A DNA stretch of 64,000 nucleotides, from positions 120,299 through 184,298 of the forward strand of contig CALNHX010002306.1 of NCBI GenBank assembly GCA_940337035.1, written 5' to 3'. The stretch's first letter is position 1. Each line of letters starts with the position of its first letter. This document shows, in pieces, positions 11,459 to 21,506 of this stretch. The translations under genes and the position numbers were made by a program. The notes under the pieces are model-generated. The model was not told the DNA's origin. It ran no database searches and saw only the letters and a list, made by a program, of their open reading frames with translations. The DNA is from Agriotes lineatus (taxonomy: Eukaryota; Arthropoda; Insecta; Coleoptera; Elateridae).

Positions 11459-12050
11459 TAGGAAAAGGCCAACTTAGATTGAATAAATAAAAAGAATTGT
11501 TATATTACAATTCCCCAGTGCAAGACGGTCTAAGTGTTGGTTCTATAGTATTAACCATAATATTAATAATACGTTTATGTTCTATAGTCTTATATATGTA
11601 TTGTAAGCGTAACTAGTTCCTCGTTTCATTTCAAAAACATTTTATAAATACGAATCCTGCGAAAGCAATCGATCCTAAAGAACAAGATTAATTCTATACC
11701 ACTAATTCAAGTAAATTCATAAGTTCATTCTTAACTTGGACATTGGCAAAACCTGTATACAATATCCAAGGTCTTAAGGCGGAGGAGTTACGATACTAGA
11801 ATAGCCAAACTGGCATAAGATAGCGCTTATCTATTAAGACGCAGCATCCGGAGTACGAATGCTGCAGTAGATTAGAGTTTACCTTTGTGGGAACACATCA
11901 AAAAGGACAAACACATAAGCAAATTTTATATCCCTATTTGTTATTTTTATGATGATAATCAATGTTTAGTAACATTATCCAAGAAACCTTTGACTGAACA
12001 AGAATTGCAATTTAAAATCCAAAAATAATAAATTGCCATACTGAACCCTA
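11459..12050. other. Gene-free AT-rich stretch
   Basis: No convincing motif. It could be the remainder of Gypsy copy 1 downstream of the non-LTR insertion, but no LTR ends could be recognised. Confidence 0.4.
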
Positions 12051-12053
12051 CGA

Positions 12054-12092
12054 AGTGACCGGGAGCAAGTGACCGGGAGCAAGTGACCGGGA
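12054..12092. repeat. 14-bp tandem repeat, about 2.7 units
   Basis: The unit AGTGACCGGGAGCA is repeated directly two and two-thirds times, immediately before the piggyBac-like coding remnant. Confidence 0.85.
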
Positions 12093-12099
12093 AGAAGAC

Positions 12100-13610
12100 A
12101 ATTTGGAAGTGGAGGAGGTTTACTCCGACACCTATGTTGAAAGTCACTTAGACAATAATATTACTGCTACAAGCTGTAATTCATCTCAAGGAATTTTAAA
12201 TTTTGACGAAGATATTGCAGAGGCATGTAATTCAACACAAACACAAGACGATAATGTTGAAGAAAAAGTAGATGATAATTCACCATAGGAAAATCTTCCG
12301 TTATCTAATATACGCCGAAAGGAACAGTCCATAATTATGCCTAATAAGACAATCTTTAGGGAAAGGACGGATGCAAGTGGGCTGCTGAATTGCCAGTAAG
12401 CTTTAAAAGAACGGCTAGTCGAAACATCATCCAGTTTTTAGTAGGCAACAAATGAGAAGCTAAAAGCTATGCACTACGGTTGATAACCATTTTTTGCATT
12501 TCATTTCCGAAGACATTCTAAATATCATTTTGGAACACACCAACGAAGAAATTACGAGGCAATCTGAGCGATATGCTGCAAACAAAGCCACAGTGTCCTA
12601 TGTTTCGAAAGAAGAACTAATGGCGTTTTTGCCGTTTTGATACTTTGCCCTAAAAAAAGGATAATCATCTGAATGCAAGATAAATATTTGACTCGACTCT
12701 TTCAGCTTCTTCCTACAAGGTTTGCGTGGGTTGCGAGCGTTTTACGTTTTTAGTAAATAGTATTACACTTGATGACAAGAAAACTAGAGAGGGGAGGACA
12801 CAGCATTATCCCTTTGCACACATACTTGAAGTATGGGACATTTTCATCGACATTCGCAGAACGTCGTATACACTATCATCCTGCCTTACCATCGACAAAC
12901 AGCTTTTGGCTTTTCGTGGAAGGTGCCATTTAAGATGTACATACCAAATAGCCCGGGAAATATGGGATAAAGATTGTTATGGTATGCGACTCTTCGTGTA
13001 TGATTGATGCAAGTCCTTATTTGAGAAAGGGAACACATACAGGAGGTTTACAACTAGAAAATCATTACATAAAGGATCTAGTAAGTCTGTTCAAGGCAGT
13101 AATCGAAATATTACTATCGACAATTGGTTCACCTAGGTTAGCCTTGCAGATGATCGGTTACAAGACCCATATAAATTAACGATTTTAGGTACATTGCAGA
13201 AAATTAAAAGAGAAATTCCGCTAGAACTGCTACAAATGGATAAGAGAAACCCTAAAACTTCTATGTTCTGTTTTAACCAAAATAAAACGTTGGTGTCTTA
13301 CATGCCAGAAAGGATATTGGTTTTGTTACTATAAATAACCGAAATTGCCAACTACAGGTCAATTTTATACACTGACGTAGATAAAATCCAATAAAATGCC
13401 TAAGAGGAGATGAACTTTTACTGCAAGCTTAAAAACTGAATTTCTAAATTTAAGATCCTTGTAAAAAGAAAAAGTCTGATGCACTGTACAAATGATTGTT
13501 TTCCATCGAACATGGAGGGCGTGCAGATATAAACATTTATTGGCTGTCTCTAGTGCAACTTGCAGCGAGTAATATCTTTTTTGTTTGTTAAATATACACC
13601 AGCTGGTTTA
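12100..13610 (+). pseudogene. piggyBac-type transposase pseudogene 1
   Basis: An acidic N-terminus (12103-12288) is followed by piggyBac core landmarks in several frames: a domain like ITLDDKKTREGR (about 12765), the first catalytic Asp block LTIDKQLLAFRGRCHLR (12890), then LTILGTLQKIKREIPLEL (13185) and SMFCFNQNKTLVSYMPER (13260). Weak HGGRADINIYWLSLVQ-like sequence lies at 13510. At least six frame changes or stops are present. No TIRs were found, so the element ends are unknown. Confidence 0.75.
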
Positions 13611-13911
13611 ACAGACGAGAGTAAACTAATTTCGGCAAAAGGATTGTTTAGCTTTTACATAATTAAGCATAACCATTCATTCAGATCAATGGAAGGTACA
13701 GGGTAGGCAAGTTTCGACGTTTTCATAGAGAATATTGATAGCTATAGAAGATATGGAAAATGGACCCTCATCCTAGATCTCTTTTTTCTAGACATGCTTA
13801 ATAGTGAAAATCAAAATGGGCTACCGTTTTTTGTTTCCGAGTTATCAACAAAAATCAGATTTTTCGACTTTTCGTTTTGTGGTCATATCTCGCTTATTTA
13901 TAAAAATAGAT
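13611..13911. other. Gene-free spacer
   Basis: No gene or repeat identified. The 3' part contains short sequence of the kind common in insect intergenic repeats. Confidence 0.35.
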
Positions 13912-14602
13912 AATAGTAGATTATGTTATTAGGAGTAAAAGTGATACTTTATGTGGCGAAGCTGAAGTTTATTTAGCCGAACGTCAGTGAGGCAAATAAT
14001 TCAGCTAAGCCACATAAAGTCACTTTTACTCCCAATAACATATACTATTTTATCCGCAAACATATTCAGATAAATTTCAATAATATAAAATTAAAAAAAA
14101 AGGACGCATCGGCCGGGAATCGAACCCAGGCCACTCGCGTGACAGGCGAGCACTGTACCCCTGCGCCAACCTCTGTTGTTCAAATAACGCGCTACTGTAA
14201 TGATATATGAACATACTGAATCACCCGAGCTAATAGCACACGGCCACAGCAGCTGTCACACCATAACCCACGGCGACAGATGCTCCGATCCGCTGCTTAA
14301 AGGTTTATTTAAATTAAAACTTTTTCGTACTCTTTTTGAAAATAAAAACCAGCATACGATCTAAGTCTAAAAATTAGCAAAATTTTAAGCCATCATACAA
14401 TTTAATCGGTCCAGTATCTTCGGAGGAGATAGCGAACAAACATAGAAAGAAAGAAAGAAAGAAAGAGAGCAACGATATTGTGTGCTTAGGCAGATAAAGT
14501 ACGCAAAAGTCGCTATTTTATCTGCTTAGGCAGATAAAGTGGCACTTTTACCTTGTCAATAAAGACACATAAGTTGTCACTTTTGTGACGTTTGCGGATA
14601 AA
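13912..14602. repeat. Repeat A copy 1: hairpin plus TIR-bounded MITE-like segment
   Basis: It shares nearly its whole length with 26404-27020. The first ~135 bp (13914-14048) is a long hairpin with arms of about 48 bp around a TTATTTAGCC...GGCAAATAA inner stem. The rest is bounded by inverted TTTATCCGCAAAC (14051) and GTTTGCGGATAAA (14590-14602). Near the right end an 18-bp motif TGCTTAGGCAGATAAAGT occurs twice. An AGAA microsatellite lies at 14446-14466. No protein-coding content. Confidence 0.85.
14101..14179 (-). tRNA. tRNA-Asp(GTC)-like sequence, probable pseudo-tRNA or SINE head
   Basis: Read on the minus strand it has an A box (TTGGCGCAGGGG), a five-pair anticodon stem CTCGC/GCGAG around CTGTCAC (anticodon GTC, Asp), a five-pair T stem with loop TTCGATT, a B box (GGTTCGATTCC) and then a run of about ten T as a pol III terminator. 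The acceptor stem pairs at only about four of seven positions, so a functional tRNA is unlikely. Copy 2 of repeat A has lost the B-box half. Confidence 0.6.
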
Positions 14603-14642
14603 GCAATTTTTACGTTCTTCGTGCACATATTTGATACGAATG

Positions 14643-15830
14643 CAGTGGCGTAGCCAGTTTTCAAAAAAGTTTTAAAATTCCAGTTATACCATAAACTTGT
14701 ATTTTTTATATGCAACCCATAGTTGTTTGGGGCATCATTAGAAAAAGAATTTCATTGCCATTCCAGTTATATATATACGTATACGTCTTTGATACCAGCA
14801 AAGCTAGTAAACTGAATCGACTATCCTGAGCCACTTCTACTAACCTGAGCCATATATGTGGTTCAACATGGTTTTGCTTAATAACTCGCTTAATATGTGA
14901 AATGAACTATCTAGTCTGGATTCATTTTAAAGAACGCGCGTATTTGCATCTAGCCAGTCGGTGAAAACACTAAAATCGGATGACAATAGTAAGTTATAAA
15001 GGTTTGTTTGGTGGCGTAAGTTCATATGAATCATCTTTCTGTAGTTCCAAGTATATCCGTTGGGATGAGCTGATGCTAGAGTTTTGTATACCTATTTGAA
15101 CCAGGAAGTTTGACAACAGCGCATGTTTAGTCTGGGTTATTTTCGACATTCAGTATTGCTTTTACATTAGTGGTGTGAGCTAGTGTGGAATATCGATCCA
15201 ACATGTCTAATAAAAGAACGAAACTTATTATAGATTTATGTTTCAATAAACAGCAAACAGTTTAAATTCATTAATTATATTATTAGAAAATGAAATGTGT
15301 TATAGTCACAAAAATAATAATTTTCTTCCAATAACTCAACTGATAGACGCATTTAAACAAGAACAACTAGGTATTTAATACAATTTATTGAAACGACGAT
15401 TCCTTAGGTATATATATAAAATAAAAACAAAACAGTAGAATTCTAATTTTAGTGTCAGGTGTTAAATTTGTTACTCATATTGCAAGTTTCAGTATTTTTT
15501 GAAAATATTATTTAATATTTTTATTACAGTTTTATTTTGATATATTTTTTAATAGTAAAGAAGCTAATATTGCATCAAACCATTTTATATCTCGCATACT
15601 CGTAGAGGTAAAGTGAAATTCTGCTTATTAATTTGTTTATTGTATTACTGGAAAAATAGATGAAAAGGAAACATTTCCTGCTCTGGTTGTCAACGAGGGC
15701 CAGGAGCAACATTCAAAGAATTGTTATATCCAAGAATGGCTTTCGACAGTACCCAACGAGTAACCAAAATCTGATGAAAACGAAAAAGTAACATTAGAGC
15801 AACGAAACTGTAAGAAAAAAGATTAAAGTG
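14643..15830 (+). mobile_element. hAT-like element, 5' end only
   Basis: CAGTGGCGTAGCCAG at 14643 matches the usual start of hAT terminal repeats. At 15203 a short frame MSNKRTKLIIDLCFNKQQTV resembles the N-terminus of hAT/ZMYM1-like proteins, and another short piece lies at 15655-15765. No core DDE domain or right end was seen. The non-LTR element starting near 15830 may have replaced or interrupted it. Confidence 0.4.
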
Positions 15831-15965
15831 CTATCAAATATTTTACTAAAATCAAGTTTGGTAGTAGTGTGAACGTTGCCGGGTGCGGACGTGTGTGAGT
15901 ACTCGTCCAAATCCACAGTGTTAATCTTTGGGCAAGTATTGCCCATTGGGAAATGAAAAAAAGCC

Positions 15966-17102
15966 ATGGCGGGAAATTGTGGAAAGTGTTTTTCTGAACT
16001 AAAAAGAACGGACAAAATATTGCCATGTGCTGGCATGTGCGACAAAAATTACCATTCAAAATGTGTGAACATTGGCAGTGACGATTATGCGTACATTACG
16101 AGCAAAAAGTGGATCGGTTGGTTTTGTGAGCAGTGCGCCGATAAGAAAAATCAGAATATACGGAGTGTATTAGAGAAATTGAAGGAAGCTTGGAACAGCG
16201 TATCTGGAAGATTAAGTGAACAGAACGAGAAACTGAAGGATCAATCACAAAAATTAGTTGAAAACCAGCATTCAACAAGTAGGTAATCGAAAAACAAGAT
16301 ACGGCGGAAATGAGTTATGCTGAAAAACTTAAAATTAAGAAACACGATCCAGTTGTCTTAATAAAGCCGAAAAATCAGGAACAGACAAGTACTGACACGA
16401 AAAAGGAAATAAAAAAAATCCATTGATCCTACTGACTTAGAATTCTCAGGACTTCGACATGGTAGCAAAGGTGGTATTGTAATAGAGTGTAAAAATAGAG
16501 AGGCAATGAACAAAGTACAAGAAAAGGTAGCAAACTAACTTGGAGAAAATTATGAAGTAACCATTCCGAAAAAAAGATTACCCAGGATCAAAATAGTTGG
16601 ACTAAGCGAAAAATTGTCATTTGAAGCCATAGAAGATAAAATAAGAAGTCGAAATAATTATTTAGATGTGCAAGAAGCTGACTTTAAAGTAGTACATATT
16701 AAAGAAAATAAAAGTAAAGCTGGAAGAAAATATTATACTGTGTATGCAGAAGTTAATGCAATGGCGTACAGGTTAATGATGAGAGAAGAAAAATTAAATA
16801 TTAGTTGGGATAGATGCAGAATTTACGATGCTGTAGAGGTCACCAGGTGTTTTTCGTGCAGTGGATTTAATCACAAAACCAGTGAATGTAAGTCAAATAA
16901 AGCTTGCCCAAAATGTTCAGGGTCACATCCATTGAGTGAATGTCGAGCTACAGATAATGACCTAAAATGTGTAAACTGTGCAAATGCTGTGGAAAAATTG
17001 AGAATGAAATTAGACACAAATCATCCAGCGTGGAGTACCGACTGTGCAGTTTATAAACGTACATTGGAACAAGCCAGAAGCAAAATTGATTTTTTAGAGT
17101 AG
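15966..17102 (+). pseudogene. Non-LTR ORF1: PHD finger, coiled coil, CCHC knuckles
   Basis: The ATG at 15966 has a strong Kozak context (GCCATGG). The first ~60 residues form a C4HC3 PHD-like finger (CGKCF, CAGMC, NYHSKC, WFCEQC), then a predicted coiled coil. The second half carries zinc knuckles (CFSCSGFNHKTSEC, then CPKCSGSHPLSEC) and a third Cys/His cluster (CVNCANA). Lesions: a frame change near 16283, another near 16420 and a stop near 16538. The product would be the nucleic-acid-binding chaperone of the retrotransposon RNP. Confidence 0.8.
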
Positions 17103-19868
17103 GCGAAAGAAATTCTGAAATCATATATTTTAATTCCCAAAGTATGTTAAAACATATAGAAGAATTGGAAATTTTAATCTTATGGAGGCGCCCAGCGTTG
17201 CTATTCTTAAGTGAAGCTCGCATTACAGATGAAATAGAGGATTGTGAAATACAGTTTCCAGGGTATAGTACAATAAGGTGTAATTCTACAAGTCGAAAGA
17301 CCGGGGCCGTAGTTATAGTGTTGAAAAACAATATCGAATTTAGGGTAATATCGAATATCACATATAACAAGAACTTATGGCTACTTTCAATCTATATATC
17401 AAAAGGGTTTCATCAAGGTACACGGTAGTGTACTACTCTCCGAGCTCAAGCGATGGTGAATTTTTAATGAAATTTGAAGAATGGTGCGACGAATATGTAG
17501 CAGACCGCAGCAAACATTTAATTTTAGGTGATTTTAATATTGACATGTCCAAGGACACTTTCTATGCGAAACGTTTAACAAATCTAATTCAACATCTAGG
17601 TATGAAACAATTAGTTCGCGATTGTACACGGGTGATTGCAACTTCGAACACATTAATAGATTTGGTAATAACTAACATTTCGAATTTAAATGTTGATGTC
17701 CTAGATTCACCGAAAATCACTGACCATTCCTGTATAGAGGTGAGGTTTCGCAAACAATGCATAACCAGCGAGTTCAAAACGGTGCGTAGGAAATTCTTTG
17801 ATGACTATTCACAAAATGGTTTATTAAATAAATTGGCTAAGTATAATTACGATATGAGTAAAAATGTACATATTGCAGCGGCAGGCATTGTGCAGTCTTT
17901 GCATAATTGCTTAGGTGACCTCATTACATACCGCATTAGCAAGGTAAAAAACTCTTGCCAATGGTTTTCCGCAAAGTTGCATCAATTACAGAAATATCGG
18001 GACACGTTATACAAAAAGGCTGGATTATCTGCAAATGCAAATGATTGGAAACATTATAAAGAAATTAGAAACAAATATAGCAACTTGATTAGAGAGAAAA
18101 AAAATTGCTACTATGAAAATAAAATTAAAGAAAGTCAAGGCGACTCAAAAAGTATGTGGAAAGTTATTAAACATATCGTTAAAAAGCCGGAAGAAGCGTG
18201 TACACCGAAAAACATTGTATTCCAAGGAGTAGAAGTAACCGATTCCAAAGAGATAGCTGAAAATTTTAACCAATACTTCATAAATACACCGATTTTGAAG
18301 AGGCATTCATACCTGATCCTGTTAACATCTTTAAATTTACGGAGATTTCTGTAATCGATCTTGAGAAAACAATTACGAGCATAAAAAGAAAGGGTAGCAC
18401 AGATGGCATTTCTGTTCAGGTTCTAAGAGATGCATTGTCAATTATAGGAAATCCTCTGGTAAAGCTAATAAATGAGTCGTTAAAAAGTGGAATTTTCCCA
18501 GATTCCTGGAAGAAATCCAAAGTAATTCCTATCAGAAAAATTGTGGGTACCAAGAAATGTGAAGAATTTAGACCAATTAATACGTTGCCGGTGTACGAAC
18601 AAATTTTAGAAAAAATTGTCAAAGACCAATTGCAGGAGTTTATCGAAGCAAATAAGATTATAAGTGGTAAACAATCCGGATTCAGAAGCAAACATTCGTG
18701 TGAAACGGCATTAAATCTAGTCCTAGCAAATTGGAAAAGTGAACTTGATCAACAGAAAAGTGTAGTGGGAGTGTTTCTAGATTATAAGCGTGCTTTTGAA
18801 ACAATCGATAGGGAAAAATTAATTACAAAATTGGAAAAATATGGAATACAGGGAATCGAGAAACAATGGTTCGAGAGTTATCTATCTTCGCGAACTCAAA
18901 CAACTGTGTATAAGGAAGAGGAATCGACGGAAATTCTTAACACATTGGGGGTTCCTCAGGGATCCGTTTTAGGTCCATTGCTATTTCTACTGTACATCAA
19001 TGATCTGGAAATAAATATCAAACACTGCTCGCTAAATTTGTTTGCTGACGACACATTAGTTTGGGTAACTGCGGAAAATACTACTGATGCCGTCAACAAA
19101 ATAAATACAGATCTTGAGATGATATCAAAGTGGTTACAAATAAATAAACTAAAATTAAATATTGCCTAAACAAAGTGCATAATCGTATCAAATAAAATTA
19201 ATAGTGAAAATATAACTGTTAAAGTAAAAATAGACGGTCTAGAAATAGAACAAGTGCCTAAAATTAAATATCTGGGAGTTATTATAGATAATAGACTTAC
19301 TTTTCGTAGTTATATAAATTTTATCATTAAGAAAGTCGCTAAAAAAATTGGATTTTTGGGGAGAATAGCCAGTAAACTAAGTATTAATGCTAGAATTCTA
19401 GTCTATAAAACCATTATTGTGCCACACTTTGATTACTGTGCAAGTATCCTCTTTCTTTGTTATGAATCGGATTTACAAAGGTTGCAAAAACAACAAAACA
19501 GAGCGATGCGAAATATTTTACGATGTTCTAAATATACGAATATTAAATTAATGCTAAATACGGTACAGTGGCTAAGTATCAAACAATGTATTTATTTTAA
19601 TACGTTGGTTTTGATTTACAAAGCTGTTAATAATTTATTACCAAATTATATGTCGGATCACTTGATACTAAATGCTGACGTTTATCAATATAAAACAAGG
19701 AATCGATTTGATTTTAGGCTGCCTGAATTAAATAAAGCGAGTACACAAAATTCTCTGTATTACAAGGGACTAAAAGTCTATAATTCGCTTCCACAAGATG
19801 TAAAACAAATGACAAATATTTATAGTTTCAAAAAATATATAAGCAGCTTTGTTAAACAATACTATTAA
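17103..19868 (+). pseudogene. Non-LTR ORF2: endonuclease and reverse transcriptase, element 3
   Basis: The endonuclease is nearly complete: PALLFLSEARITDEIED (17195), then HLILGDFNIDMS (17515, catalytic GDFN), and TLIDLVITN, ITDHSCIEV with the catalytic His. The RT has GVPQGSVLGPLLFLLYINDL (18950) and LNLFADDTLVW (19035), then a thumb and a C-terminal domain. Lesions: frame changes near 17160, 17425 and 18300 and a stop at about 19167. The last frame ends at 19868. It has no RNase H domain. Confidence 0.85.
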
Positions 19869-19974
19869 TTTTAATGTTATTAATGATAAATAAGTTAAGA
19901 TGTATAATAATAATGATTCTATGTACTAGTATATTATACTAAATAAACTTGCTTCCTTACTTACTTACTATCCC

Positions 19975-20340
19975 AGAACATAAAAAGCTGACAAATAACT
20001 CACATGGATTGGAGATTCTTGAAGAAGAAGAGAATAAATCTCTGTCATATTCTAGTTTTGTTCTATTCGATGATGATTCTGTAGCTGATCCATCATATAT
20101 AGCATCCGAGAGTGAATCAGAGGTACATATGTTTTACATTTTCATTGTTTTTATGTAGTTTGACTTTTTAACACCGTTTAGATTTCCGTACCAACAAAAC
20201 GTAGAAAATTACTACATAAATCAGTAACATCTGATTGTAGAAAACGAAACTGGAAATATAATATGTCAGATCCGCTGAGAAGCACTTCTTTAATTTCTAA
20301 GGATGATACGCCGATTTACTTAAATGAGGTCAGTGTAGAT
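19975..20340 (+). pseudogene. Two exon-like pieces, possibly 5' exons of the Crypton-like gene
   Basis: A coding-like stretch (SHGLEILEEEENKS, DDDSVADPSYIASESESE) ends at a GT donor near 20134. After an AG acceptor near 20181 a second stretch continues (ISVPTKRRKLLHKS, MSDPLRSTSLISKDD) and ends at GTCAGT near 20330. The acidic then basic composition suits a DNA-binding protein N-terminus. Both lie just upstream of Gypsy copy 2, and exon-like codons resume at 30479 on its far side. The link is inferred. Confidence 0.4.
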
Positions 20341-20344
20341 AACT

Positions 20345-20687
20345 AATAAAAACATTCACTTACCAAAATATCTACCATATATTCTTATTATTGGTATCCA
20401 ATCATTGTTTCTTCGACTTACAATTATGCGTGATGAATCATGTATGCACGTGTTGATAACAGCCCAATCATATCACTGATGAGTCGGCTGCTGTCTTTCG
20501 CTGTATTATCTTATCTTAGTTTATATAGGTTAGTTGTTCGAATTATTTCGCCAGCCTTGTCATGTTCTGCCTTGTAAACGCCGCTCGCGCCTGGCAAGCT
20601 CCGTCATTGTTTTCCCATTCGACTTGTAAAGCTTTTATTGTATTAATAGTTTTTTAAAAAGTCGAAACGACGTTAAACCGAGTTAAC
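20345..20687 (+). repeat. 5' LTR of Gypsy copy 2 (left boundary approximate)
   Basis: It ends ...CCGAGTTAAC immediately before the primer-binding site. A TATATAGG-type TATA element lies near 20522. The left end is approximate because no matching 3' LTR survives to define it. Confidence 0.65.
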
Positions 20688-20705
20688 TGGCGCAGTCGGT
20701 AGGAT
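20688..20705 (+). promoter_or_regulatory. Primer-binding site, tRNA-Ser type
   Basis: TGGCGCAGTCGGTAGGAT is complementary to the 3' end of an insect tRNA-Ser including CCA. It directly adjoins the LTR end. Confidence 0.75.
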
Positions 20706-21339
20706 GGTCAAAAAGGCATTTATCTTTTTGAGTTTCAACTCTTAATTGACCAGAACAACATTCCATCACTGGAGCCTTTGGGAAACCTCAACAGGACAAG
20801 AATCGCCGCAAGTTGAAGAGTACCACAAGCGTTCCGTCGCCAATCCAGAAGGAAGCCTTTCCAACCATCAAAAGCGGAATTCTACTATCTTCAGAGCCAA
20901 TATCGCTGAGCCGGAGGACAAGAATCGCCGAAAGCCCACGTACCGCCGGTCCATGAGCCCTGACTATTGCAGTCACCCGACCATCGACGTCAGCAGTCTA
21001 TCGAAGAAAACGCAAGATGAAATTCATGTAAGAATTTACTACAAATATTTCCAAAGTGAAAATTAAATTAAAACTAATACTAACATACAGTTAATATATA
21101 ATTTTAAGAGACTTAATCACACTGTACGCTCAAATAACTTAATTTCTGAGAAGAAATAAGCTGTTGTGCGAGCTGGTAATTAATCATGGCATTTTAGTTT
21201 ATAAGTTCATGTAGATCGCGGTAAGCGAGGCGTTTGGTGTGTTGATTAGCAACACTTAATATCCAAATCACTCACGATCTATGAGTAGGCACTCTGTAGG
21301 ACACAAAACAAAGTGAAATTTAAGTGCTGGATTCCTCAC
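20706..21339. other. Leader of Gypsy copy 2; gag mostly deleted
   Basis: The motif ACAAGAATCGCCG occurs twice, near 20797 and 20919. A 106-codon open frame here (20746-21066) has no gag features and is treated as leader. The gag core seen in copy 1 is missing. Confidence 0.5.
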
Positions 21340-21497
21340 ATTCAGAATCCATTCCATCAGATAGTTTTCCCCAAGACCTAATTTTCAAAATCATTTTAGA
21401 CAAAACAGTTTTGTGAGACAACCGAATCAACCACATAATTTTTATAATCAACAGCAACTACATCATGCTGAAATAGCCGAATCGTTTGACACCCAAA
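21340..21497 (+). pseudogene. Gag tail of Gypsy copy 2, split by an RTE insertion
   Basis: FRQNSFVRQPNQPHNFYNQ parallels the FRQNYIRQSNQAPNFI stretch of copy 1. It continues at 23269-23400 beyond the inserted RTE element. Confidence 0.7.
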
Positions 21498-21506
21498 ATT
21501 ATGATT

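Larger units (their letters stand above)
15830..19970 (+). mobile_element. Non-LTR retrotransposon 3 with PHD-finger ORF1, near full length
   Basis: It includes a 5' UTR-like segment (about 15830-15965), two ORFs and a 3' end with AATAAA-like sequence followed by (TTAC)n at about 19955-19970. It is related throughout to non-LTR 5 at 40.3-43.9 kb but ends in a different microsatellite. Few lesions per ORF make it one of the younger non-LTR copies here. Confidence 0.85.

Noticed and set aside
14101..14179. Functional tRNA-Asp gene
   Set aside because: The acceptor stem is badly mismatched and the unit lies inside a repeated MITE-like element; kept only as tRNA-like.
20746..21066. 106-codon frame after the primer-binding site as gag
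   Set aside because: It has no gag features and sits in the leader; the true gag tail is recognisable further downstream in another context.
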